Shown here piece after piece: positions 19,546 to 29,108 of a DNA stretch of 64,000 bases. A program made the translations under genes and the position numbers. The DNA comes from Sinotaia quadrata (Eukaryota; Mollusca; Gastropoda; Architaenioglossa; Viviparidae). Position 1 is the first letter of the stretch. Each line of letters begins with the position of its first letter. Below the pieces are notes generated by a model that was not told the DNA's origin, did no database searches, and saw nothing but the letters and a program-made list of their open reading frames with translations. The stretch is taken from assembly GCA_028829895.1 (NCBI GenBank), contig CM054181.1, forward strand, positions 9,881,001-9,945,000, written 5' to 3'.

Positions 19546-19944
19546 TTGACAAGTGTGTTTGTTTAAATGTTCATTGTGCTACTGTCCATCTGTCTCTTAT
19601 TTTAAAAATTAAATCAAACAATTTTCAACCAATGAAGAAATTTTTAGTGAAAAACCTCCTTGAAATAAACCTCCAAGAGGGAATGTACCTAGAGAGAAAT
19701 CTATCACACAAAACATTTGATTGAATAAAGATAATTCAAACGAAGAAATAAACATTCACTTTAGGAAGTGATTCAACGAATTTAGTTAAATCGCCTTTTG
19801 CTTTATTCTGTGTAATAAACGTGCTTCTTTAAAGTTACAAACATGAGCGTTAGAACTCAGTAATACATTTTATCCTTGTGAAAGATGTACTAATCCAGTG
19901 TAAAAGATTACAAACAAACAAACAAAAATGTATTAAAATTAAAA
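19546..19944. other. AT-rich spacer, no gene recognised
   Basis: Contains only short frames. The AT-rich stretch ends at the LINE tail. Confidence 0.4.
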
Positions 19945-20998
19945 GTTGACTTGACTTGACTTGGATTTCCCGTGGAACAAAGGGCCTCAACAACAGTTCT
20001 CCATCTCAGTCTATTCTGGGCAGCATTTTTCAGTTCACCCCATGACAGGTTACAGTTCTTCATTTCCTCTTCGCAGGATCGTCTCCAGGTGGTAGTCTTA
20101 GGGCGACCGACCCGTCTCTTTCCATAGGGGTTCCACTGCAAAGCCTGCCGGGTGATGTCCTGCGGGGGTTTCCGCAGGGTGTGTCCTATCCATCGCCATT
20201 TACGCCTGGCGATCTGCTGGTTGATGGGATCTTGGTTTGTCCACTGCCATAAATCAATGTTCTTTAGTTTGTCTGTCCACCTGATCTTCAGTATGTTGCG
20301 AAGGCAACCATTGACGAATACTTGGAGTGTGTTGGTTAGGGTGTTGCTGACTCTCCAGGTCTCTGAGCCATAGAGGAGGACAGACTTAGCGTTGCTGTTG
20401 AAAATTCGTAGTTTGTTGCGGACAGATATGGATGTTGACCTCCTGACTGGTCTCAGGGTAATAAAGGCATATCTAGCTTTCCCGATTCTGGCTTTGATGT
20501 CATCGTCAGAACCCACTGTTGCTAATAAAATGCTGCCCAGGTAGGTGAAAGAGGTCACTTCTTTCAGCTCGCTGTCTCCAAGACTGATTGGCTTCTGCTG
20601 CTTTTTTAACACGGTCATGATTTCAATCTTCTCTAAGTCGATTTGCAGTCCAGTTTTGGACGCTTCTTGTGCCAGGTTATCGGTTTGCTGTTGCATATGT
20701 TGGTATTTCTGGGACATCAGGCACAAGTCGTCCACAAAGTCCAAGTCCTCAAGGAACTGAGTAAGGGACCACTGGATTCCTGTTTTTCCTGTTTAAGTTG
20801 TCTGATGCATCACCCAGTCGACCACTAACAGGAAGATCATTGGGTAGAGCATGCATCCTTGTCGGACTCCTGTTCTCACCTCAAAGTCATCTGTCAATTT
20901 GCTGTTGTGGATAATTTGGCATGTAGCGCCTTCATAAAGTTGCTGGATCAGGGTGATGAAACTTTGAGGGACTCTCACCCGGGCTTGGGACCAGCCAC
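19945..20998 (-). mobile_element. 5'-truncated non-LTR retrotransposon (LINE)
   Basis: The minus-strand fragment keeps only the end of the reverse transcriptase and its C-terminal region. Its 3' end is a short (AAGTC)n tail (19945-19964), a form of terminus used by several LINE groups. Recognisable sequence ends near 20998, indicating truncation at the 5' side. The clade was not resolved. Confidence 0.8.
19947..20978 (-). pseudogene. LINE reverse transcriptase remnant
   Basis: The upstream part (20978-20793) contains the RT motif GVRQGC and ends at a stop. The downstream part (20744-19947) begins at the catalytic box FVDDL, followed by YLGS, LLYGSETW, RWIGHTLRKP and GRPKTTTWRR motifs typical of the thumb and C-terminal region of LINE polymerases. 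The two parts are in different frames with a stop between them around 20745-20792, and the palm, fingers and endonuclease are absent. The copy is dead. Confidence 0.85.
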
Positions 20999-21890
20999 GG
21001 CAGAGTTAAATTAAAACTACAACTGCCAAATCAATATTTGAATGGATTACCTAAAGTGTCATTTCTCTCCTTATGATGTCTGGAATATTATTCATTCCGT
21101 CAACAGTTTCAACTTTCGGAATCATTAAAATGTCACCTTTGTATTCATCCGTTTTAATGTTACGAAAAAAATGATGTTGCTTGTGGTACTCAGACCGTGA
21201 AAGTCGCGACTGAGGCGATTTCATCCCGAAAGAAGATCACGACTTAACCATTTGCATCCCGAAAGAGATTGGCGACTTAACCATTTATCATATAAAAAAA
21301 AGTCTGAAGCCCTACTCAAGTTTGGCTCTTTTCAAAACATTTTTCCAACCAAATAATTTTACACTCGGAAGCATCAAAACCAGCATCCTTAAATAAATAA
21401 ATATTCAAAGAAGTGTCAGAGCTTAAATTTGTTTTTAAAATCTGTTACTAAGAATCCGTTGCCGAATGCAGCCTGTGCTTTTAATTTAGTTTTTCGTGGA
21501 TTTTTGTACTTATTTTTGCTGGAGGTCCTTTTGGGCATTTTCCTGAATATAAATGAAAATTAAAATACAATGCTTCATATAAGGCCATTTCGTTTTCATT
21601 AATCGTAAGCTTGCAAAGCACTTCTTAATACAGATTTTTTTTAGAGAGAGACGGAATACAAATATTTTTACTTTCATTATATTTCATTCTACTCTGGTGT
21701 AAGTGCTCTGTATATAAAACATTTGTTGTAGTTTGTTACTGGTGGTGATTGAAAACCAATAAATTTCAATTTTTGTTAAATTGGAATTTTTATTATTTCG
21801 TGTGACTGACAATTCTCCTTGATTTTATTTTACATCTTTCATTACTTTTTGCTGATGTGAATTTGATGAGAGTGATTTTTTTGTCTTAGT
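20999..21890. other. No gene recognised
   Basis: AT-rich sequence. A short duplicated motif CATCCCGAAAGA...GACTTAACCATTT occurs at about 21220-21290. Nothing else seen. Confidence 0.4.
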
Positions 21891-22190
21891 TTGATTTTCT
21901 GTTATCTCAGGACACAATAACTAGTACTGGACAACAGGGAATTTATGTGTAATGGCTTGTTGTGTAATTTTGATTTTCTGTTATCTCAGGACACAATAAC
22001 TAGTACTGAACAACAGGGATAGTATATGTGTAATGGCTCGTTGTCTAAGTTTGATTTTCTGTTATCTCAGGATACAATAACTAGTACTGGACAACAGAGA
22101 TAATACATATGTAAATGGCTCGTTGTCTAAGTTTGATTTTCTGTTATCTCTTTAAGCTGTTCTTGGCCACAACAACTATTACTGGAAAAC
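21890..22190. repeat. ~81-bp tandem repeat, 4 copies
   Basis: Copies of TTTGATTTTCTGTTATCTCA, then GGACACAATAACTAGTACTG and GACAACAG. GTTATCTCAG recurs at 21901, 21980, 22061 and 22143 (the last copy partial). Confidence 0.85.
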
Positions 22191-22229
22191 GGGATCACTT
22201 ACTTTTTCATTATCAAGCCACAGACAATG

Positions 22230-22475
22230 TGTGGACGGGGTTAGGGGGGGGGGGGACAAAGTTTTTAAATTTAAAGCCGGAGGGAGACGAATGGGAGAGA
22301 TAGTCGACACATTAATTTATAAGTAGGGTGGAGGGTGGATAACGTATAGTTAGTACACAAGCCAGGGGTGAAGACTGGGAGGGGGGGGGGAAGTCAGCAT
22401 TGAAATTCATAAACCAAAGTGATGAATGAGTCATATACTTTTCATGCCAGGGAACAAGATGGGAAGGGGGAGGGG
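22230..22475 (+). other. G-run cluster
   Basis: Runs of 9-11 G on the plus strand at about 22245 and 22380, with further GGGGA/GGGTGG tracts between and after them. The composition could form G-quadruplexes or slip in replication. Confidence 0.6.
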
Positions 22476-23450
22476 TAGCTTGTGTCTTATTGTACGCGCA
22501 TTGGAGGTTCCCATAGTTTGTTTTAGTTCAAGGATAATGGTTGTGGCGAGGAGGGGTCAAGGTAAGATGGAGTAGGCTATATCGTGACTGTCATTCACTC
22601 ATACAATCTATTCCTGAAGTTTCCTCATTGACATTCACAAATGCGTTTTCCGGACATTTTTTATTACACTCATATATTCCTTTCCAGTGCGAATTTCATG
22701 ACAGATCGAAAACATTCGTGACATTTGCATGACACCAAAGTTTACTCGCTGACAAAATAATTTGGTTAATGTACAGTATTCCTCAAGGGGAAGACTTACG
22801 AAAATGAGAGATCAATTTCTGAATTTTTAAAAAATAGTTTGCATTAATTAACTATATGTCCAGGCCATTCATAAGTCGCTGAATTGCAGCTGCTTTTGAA
22901 TTTTAAAAAAAATCTCGGCCTGGAAATAAAATTGACATGTAGGTAACGACTGCGGATCTGTGCTGAAGCCATTCACATTTCGACGGGAGCATTTACAATT
23001 ATGAATTGTCACAAAGTTTGGATAATTGTTTGTTCTGAGTTAGAAGTCAGGGAAAATTGAAAATACGAGGGAAAATAAGATCTTTTTGTAAAGATGTTTA
23101 TAATGGCATTGTAATAAAAGTTCGCCTCCCGTCACATTCCATTGACCAATCAGCTTCAAATTATGTCTGTTTCGCATGTTCCGTCCTCCAGTCAAGATTA
23201 AATTGTGCTTGATTGTCATGTTGTATTGGATAATTAACAGTTCCAAATAGGAGTTAATAGGTACTAAATTGAGGGAGATAATTGTTGCCCTGGGCTAATG
23301 CATGTGTTCCAGTATTTTCTGTTGTCACTTCTTGTGGGCGTAACGAATGTTATTTCCAATGTGCCTGGTTTTATAATTTTAAAAAAAAATCCACCCAAAT
23401 TAAAATACGTGAAAATTGGAATTTGTGCTACGTTGTTTGTCTTTCCTTCT
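22476..23450. other. No gene recognised
   Basis: Single-copy AT-rich sequence with only short frames on both strands, and no motif or splice-site pair that I can support. Confidence 0.4.
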
Positions 23451-23453
23451 TAA

Positions 23454-24022
23454 GAAGTGGTACAGGTGTTTGTCTGAGATCTTAGGAAGTGGTACAGGTG
23501 TTTGTCTGAGATTTTAGGAAGTGGTACAGGTGTTTGTCTGAGATCTTAGGAAGTGGTACAGGTGTTTGTCTGAGATTTTAGGAAGTGGTACAGGTGTTTG
23601 TCTGAGATCTTAGGAAGTGGTACAGGTGTTTGTCTGAGATTTTAGGAAGTGGTACAGGTGTTTGTCTGAGATCTTAGGAAGTGGTACAGGTGTTTGTCTG
23701 AGATTTTAGGAAGTGGTACAGGTGTTTGTCTGAGATTTTAGGAAGTGGTACAGGTATTTGTCTGAGATTTTAGGAAGTGGTACAGGTGTTTGTCTGAGAT
23801 TTTAGGAAGTGGTACAGGTATTTGTCTGAGATTTTAGGAAGTGGTACAGGTATTTGTCTGAGATCTTAGGAAGTGGTACAGGTGTTTGTCTGAGATTTTA
23901 GGAAGTGGTACAGGTATTTGTCTGAGATCTTAGGAAGTGGTACAGGTGTTCGTCTGAGATCTTAGGAAGTGGTACAGGTGTTCGTCTGAGATCTTAGGAA
24001 GTGGTACAGGTGTTCGTCTGAG
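23454..24022. repeat. 32-bp minisatellite, ~18 copies, two-unit pattern
   Basis: The unit is TTAGGAAGTGGTACAGGTGT plus TTGTCTGAGATC, with period 32 (23461 to 23493). The first copies alternate between GAGATCTTAGG and GAGATTTTAGG, showing a 64-bp higher-order unit. Later copies add ATTTG and TTCG variants. Confidence 0.95.
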
Positions 24023-24950
24023 TCCTCAAGATAAAACGGCATAAGTGTGATGTTCGTTTCTTCATTTCAGGCATAAAAATAATATTATTTAAATTGTTTG
24101 ACTGTTTAAAGCCGTTACACTTTGAATATTTCCGTCTCGTGTCAAACTTAGTAAACAAATTGTTTCAGTCTTTCCTTTCCATGTTTATTTTCTCAACCTT
24201 CTAAGCCTACCGTTGAAAACGACAACACTCTCAAATTCGGTTGTTTTGATTTTTTTTGTAAACGTTTCATAAATTTTCATTAATAAATAAAAGAAATATG
24301 CAGCGATTAACAAAATTCAATAAATATACTCATATTTCTGATTAATGTTTCTTATTTACGGTAACTTGCATCTTTCATCTATGTATTTCAGCGTGTATAT
24401 ATGTATATGCGCGCGTGCATTTTTTTTTTCATGCCACGTTAAAAGATGTAAATAAATCATTTAGCTTCAATTTATTCGCTTACCAATGTTCGTTTCTATT
24501 CTGCTTATTCAAATTTTGTACGAATGTGATTCTCACACGTGTGTGTATATGTGATAATACTGAGTGTATGGTTTTGCTTCTTTCACAGTGTGTATGTATT
24601 GTTGAGTGGGAAGTGGTGATCACTTATGTATGTAACGGTGTATGTGTATTTATGTAAAATGTCAAGAGTATGTTTTTATGTGTGTAAGTGTGAGTGCATT
24701 AGTGTATATGTGTATTTATGAGTGTATATGTGTGTTATATTTTGGAGTATGTATGTGTGACGTTGTGATTTGCGTGCGAGGGTAAACGAGTTGAATTTTT
24801 GTTACTGTTGTTTGTGTGTGCGTACACGTACATCTGTATAAGTTTGTGTGTGCCTATCCTTGTGTGCAAATGAGTGTATCCTAAATCGACTTTAGGTCCT
24901 GAATCTTACACATCAAATTATGAAAAAACATTTCGTTGTGACGGTCGAGC
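24023..24950. other. No gene; TG-rich sequence
   Basis: AT-rich sequence followed by loosely TGTGTATATG-rich sequence (24390-24870). The 80-codon frame at 24415 is explained by this composition. Confidence 0.45.
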
Positions 24951-24956
24951 CAGTCG

Positions 24957-25608
24957 TGAAAACAATGCACTCTACGTACGAGTCAGTCATAGCAACAATG
25001 CACGCACGTACTAGTCATTTATAACAACAATGTACTTAAATACGAGTCAGTTATAACAACAATGTACTTAAATACGAGTCAGTTATAGCAACAATGTACT
25101 TAAATACGAGTCAGTTATAGTAACAATGTACTTAAATACGAGTCAGTTATAGCAACAATGTACTTAAATACGAGTCAGTTATAACAACAATGTACTTAAA
25201 TACGAGTCAGTTATAGCAACAATGTACTTAAATACGAGTCAGTTATAGCAACAATGCACTTAAATACGAGTCAGTTATAGCAACAATGTACTTAAATACG
25301 AGTCAGTTATAGCAACAATGTACTTAAATACGAGTCAGTTATAGCAACAATGTACTTAAATACGAGTCAGTTTTAGCAACAATGTACTTAAATACGAGTC
25401 AGTTATAGCAACAATGTACTTAAATACGAGTCAGTTATAGCAACAATGTACTTAAATACGAGTCAGTTTTAGCAACAATGTACTTAAATACGAGTCAGTT
25501 TTAGCAACAATGTACTTAAATACGAGTCAGTTTTAGCAACAATGTACTTAAATACGAGTCAGTTACAGCAACAATGTACTTAAATACGAGTCAGTTTTAG
25601 CAACAATG
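24957..25608. repeat. 32-bp minisatellite, ~20 copies
   Basis: The unit is CAACAATGTACTTAAATACG plus AGTCAGTTATAG, with period 32 (25089 to 25121). Copies are very uniform, differing by A/T in TTATAG/TTTTAG. The sequence is unrelated to the 23454 array despite the same period. Confidence 0.95.
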
Positions 25609-26200
25609 TAGTTGAGAGATAATAGAGAAATTAAAGACAAATTCTACAGTTCAAACAGAAATTTAAGACGTTTTGCAGTTCTATACAATACGTATTTTAC
25701 GGTATAATACAAATACATTATATGCTTTACAGTTCAATAGAAATACATTATATGCTTTACAGTTCAATAGAAATACATGCAGTTTAATACATATACTAGA
25801 CGAGTTTTACAGTACAATACAAATGCAAGATGTTTTATAGATTAATAGAAATATAAGACGTGTTTTACAGTTCAATACAAGACGTGTTTTATAGTTCAAT
25901 ATAATACATGTTTTTTCAGTTGAATACAAATACGTGTTTTACAATACCATACAAATACAAGACGTGTTTTAAAGTTCAAAACAAATACAAGACATGTTTT
26001 ACACTACAAATATTTTTTTTAAATGTTAAATACAATATGACATAATATAAGGAAACTGTTTGTAACCCTGACAACAGTTATCAAATGAAATCAAAATCAT
26101 TGATATCTTCATCCATTTGAAAAGGAATAGCTTCCAGCTGTGAACCTGACTTAAAATTTTCACTGTGTTTTGAAAGCTTCCGAAAGGTAACGAATTTGTA
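25609..26200. repeat. Degenerate ~25-bp repeat, ACAGTTCAATACAAATACA type
   Basis: Repeated TTTTACAGTTCAATAGAAAT motifs from about 25640 to 26010, then AT-rich sequence. No gene seen. Confidence 0.6.
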
Positions 26201-26204
26201 CCTT

Positions 26205-26548
26205 GGCGTTTTCCCCAGACCACATTGCAACCTGGCATATTCCCCAGTTCACACTGTAGCCTGCATTTCTCCCAGTCAACATGGCAACTTAGTATTTCTT
26301 CCAGTCCACACTGCAACCTGGCATTTCCGCCAATCCACACTGCAACCTGTAGTTTTCCCCATTCCAGACTGGTGTTTCCCCCATGCCACATTGCAACCTG
26401 GCATATTCCCCAGTCCATTTTACAACCTGGCATATCCCCCAGTCCACATTACAACCTGGCATTCCTCCCAGTCCACATTACAACCTGGCATTCCCCCCAG
26501 TCCACATTACAATCTGGCATTTCTCCCAATCCACACTGAAAATCAGCC
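26205..26548. repeat. ~30-bp minisatellite, ~11 copies
   Basis: The unit is CAGTCCACATTACAACCTGG plus CATTCCTCCC. Open frames on both strands over it have periodic sequence and are rejected as genes. Confidence 0.9.
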
Positions 26549-26639
26549 AATAGTTCTTTCATGTTCACTCTCTTGATTGGCAGAGTCTTGTATTTCCACT
26601 CCAAAGGTTCTGGAGCAGGAAATATAGTCAAAAGTATTC

Positions 26640-27870
26640 ATCCTCATTCAAAGAGGTCCACCTAACTGGACAGACATATTATTTGTTGTATCTTTAACCA
26701 AACCCTCTTATGTTGTTTGTGGTTCATTTTATCCAATAGATAACACACATCTTCATTCCAGAACTATTGACCTGGACAATACCTGAAATCTAATAACACA
26801 CAGAGAGATGCTGTACATGACTGTTTAGTTCTATTGTTTGGCGTTGCTAACTGCTACCTTCACCCGTGTCCCTGTTTCCCCACCCGAGATCTACCATATT
26901 TTTGTTAGCTACACAAAAATTTAAAATTACGAATCAGAGGAATTCCAATTATTTGAACAGTCATATCTTGGTGGTCTTTAATCAGACATTTTTCATTGCC
27001 ACCTGGGCCTGCAAACATAAAAGTGGTACTTTCAAATAATGATAAATCAATATGAAAACTTATTTCTTTTGTAAATCGTCATACATGTGCATGCAAACTC
27101 TAAATTAAAATGCACATTTTCCAACATAGTCTGTGAAGGATCAAAACTGCTTCATTAACAAATGGCGCCTGTCTTGAACGCAAATTTATAATGTGTTGTC
27201 CGGAATGAATACATTTTCGAGTCAGCAACAAAGAAGAAACACTTTCTGGTTAATAGCACTGACAAGCAAATCGTGGTTAATAATTTTGGGTAATATGTTG
27301 CAGGAGTATGGATGTCATAGTTTACATGCTTACTGCTTACTGCTTGATTGTTGAGAATTCTGAAGAAATAATGAAATTCTTTTAAACTGGAAATGTGTTC
27401 AGTATATACAACTTTTATTTCGGGCAATAAAGAAGTGTTTGGGAAAATCATCAAATGAGAGAGGATATCACAGTCATGAGAGGAGACAAGTGCTTGATTA
27501 TAATGACAACATTAGTGAGAATCAATTTGAACATTGTGTATCAGTCATGATTTTCTGACCACATAATAAAGAAGTTCTTCAAAGTATGGTACATATCAAT
27601 GCAATGCACTCAGCGTGACTTGACACACATCAGCTTCCTCATAATGTCACTATACGAGGATGGATGAGTATTTACAATGATGACCTTGCTGAGAATTTAA
27701 ATATTCATGTCAGTTACAGTTTTGTGAACAATTACAAAGAACTGCTTTTGGAGTCAGATATCTGCCAACACAACACAACGTGACACATAGTATCACAGCT
27801 AGAATGGGTATTTTGACAGATAACAACCATTGATAAAACTGTCCAGCTAACTGGATCTTTTAGAGTGAGG
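26640..27870. mobile_element. Candidate inverted-repeat element
   Basis: The left end at about 26639-26672 (TCCTCATTCAAAGAGGTCCA, CTAACTGGACAG) is matched in inverted orientation at 27839-27872 (minus strand TCCTCACTCTAAAAGATCCA, TTAGCTGGACAG), and similarity fades inward. No convincing target duplication and no transposase frame were found. It could be a decayed non-autonomous DNA transposon or a chance inverted duplication. Confidence 0.4.
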
Positions 27871-28100
27871 ATATATGTTATCAAAAGGACAAAAAGAACC
27901 TTCAACAAAATGAGGGGAGTTGTTTACAAATGCATGTCAATACATTTGTCAGCCACATAGATTTTCAAGTGAACCACCGAAAACAAAATTATATAATTTT
28001 TGAAATTTTAAAATAAAAATCACATATATTATTATTAATCTATACAGAACATTTTGGCATCAAGAAAAAGTTATTTTGACATTTTTCCAGATTATAGTTC

Positions 28101-28106
28101 TTTATT
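28101..28106 (-). terminator. Polyadenylation signal of minus-strand globin
   Basis: AATAAA on the minus strand about 200 bp after the stop codon at 28304, beyond a (TG)n tract in the predicted 3' UTR. Confidence 0.5.
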
Positions 28107-28148
28107 CTCGTAGATTGACTGGACTTAAAGCAAGTGGAGTTTTCTCGG

Positions 28149-28150
<2 letters not shown>

Positions 28151-28187
<37 letters not shown>
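28151..28187. repeat. (TG)n microsatellite
   Basis: About 18 uninterrupted dinucleotides, in the inferred 3' UTR of the minus-strand globin. Confidence 0.95.
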
Positions 28188-28189
<2 letters not shown>

Positions 28190-28303
28190 TGTTTATGTGC
28201 GACTTGTATGTGTGTTTGTGCGCGCACGCTCACGCATGTTTTTTTTTTTTTGTTAGAGTTACGTCATTTCTTTTTTCCTGGACAGTGAGAGTTCATATAG
28301 AGG

Positions 28304-28708
28304 TCAGTGTCCATTGTGAACTTCTAAATGTTCGTGCGCTTCCTCTTTGACGCCTTGCAGCTGCTGGCTTCCTATGCCAGACTCTTTCTGGCGCCTGACG
28401 TGGTCGTAGCCGGTTTTCATTTCTGTGATCATAAACTTGATGACACGCTTCCAGGAGTCCTTCACTTCCTCCGTGAACTTGTCCCGACCCACGTACTTCT
28501 CCAGGACATTGAGCAGGGCCGTCGTGAACAGGGTAAAGTATTTCGGATCAAAGCTATTGAAGTTGTTGTGCTCCTTACCTAGGTCAAGCAAGGTCATTTG
28601 CAGTTCGCCATCTGTGCTGTCTAAGCGATCGAGTACAGCACCAACCGCCTGCATAAAGCGGGCAGCGTGACCTCGAAACTGAGGGTCGTTTCTAAGTTCT
28701 TCGTTAGC
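28304..28708 (-). CDS. Globin exon 3 (E to H helices and C-terminal tail)
   Basis: Acceptor TTCTCCTTGCAG, 134 codons, stop TGA at 28304-28306. Both heme-contact histidines are present. The tail (RRQKESGIGS...) is hydrophilic and differs from that of the plus-strand paralogue. Confidence 0.93.
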   Translation of the reverse strand, partial: ANEELRNDPQFRGHAARFMQAVGAVLDRLDSTDGELQMTLLDLGKEHNNFNSFDPKYFTLFTTALLNVLEKYVGRDKFTEEVKDSWKRVIKFMITEMKTGYDHVRRQKESGIGSQQLQGVKEEAHEHLEVHNGH

Positions 28709-29076
28709 CTGCAAGGAGAAAAAAGAAATATATTTGTTTGGGCGCTAAAACACGAAGGGGACAGAATCTATACTAATTGAACTTGGGTGTAAATCAGAGT
28801 TACGATAAAAATTAATGTGTTGTTGCGGATGAATAAAATGTACAAATACAATAGAACTACTTGTTTTGGTGCTTAATATAAAAGAATAGTGCCATGCGAA
28901 CTACTTGTTATGCTTTGCACAATAATTGAAAAGTACTGATTAAAATAAAATTACTTTTGTTACGTCATTTAGCTACAAAGTGTTATTGTAATAAGAACCG
29001 CTTTGTTACTTCGTAGCGTATGCTAATGCTGCTGCCCTACCCACTTCTGCAAGTAATTCTCCATCGCGTCTACGCA

Positions 29077-29108
<32 letters not shown>

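Noticed and set aside
23454..25608. Possible CRISPR-like arrays with 32-bp periodicity
   Set aside because: No spacers, uniform units, no cas genes and a eukaryotic context; these are minisatellites.
26026..26631. Frames on both strands with Cys/Trp-rich periodic sequence
   Set aside because: Translation of the ~30-bp minisatellite.
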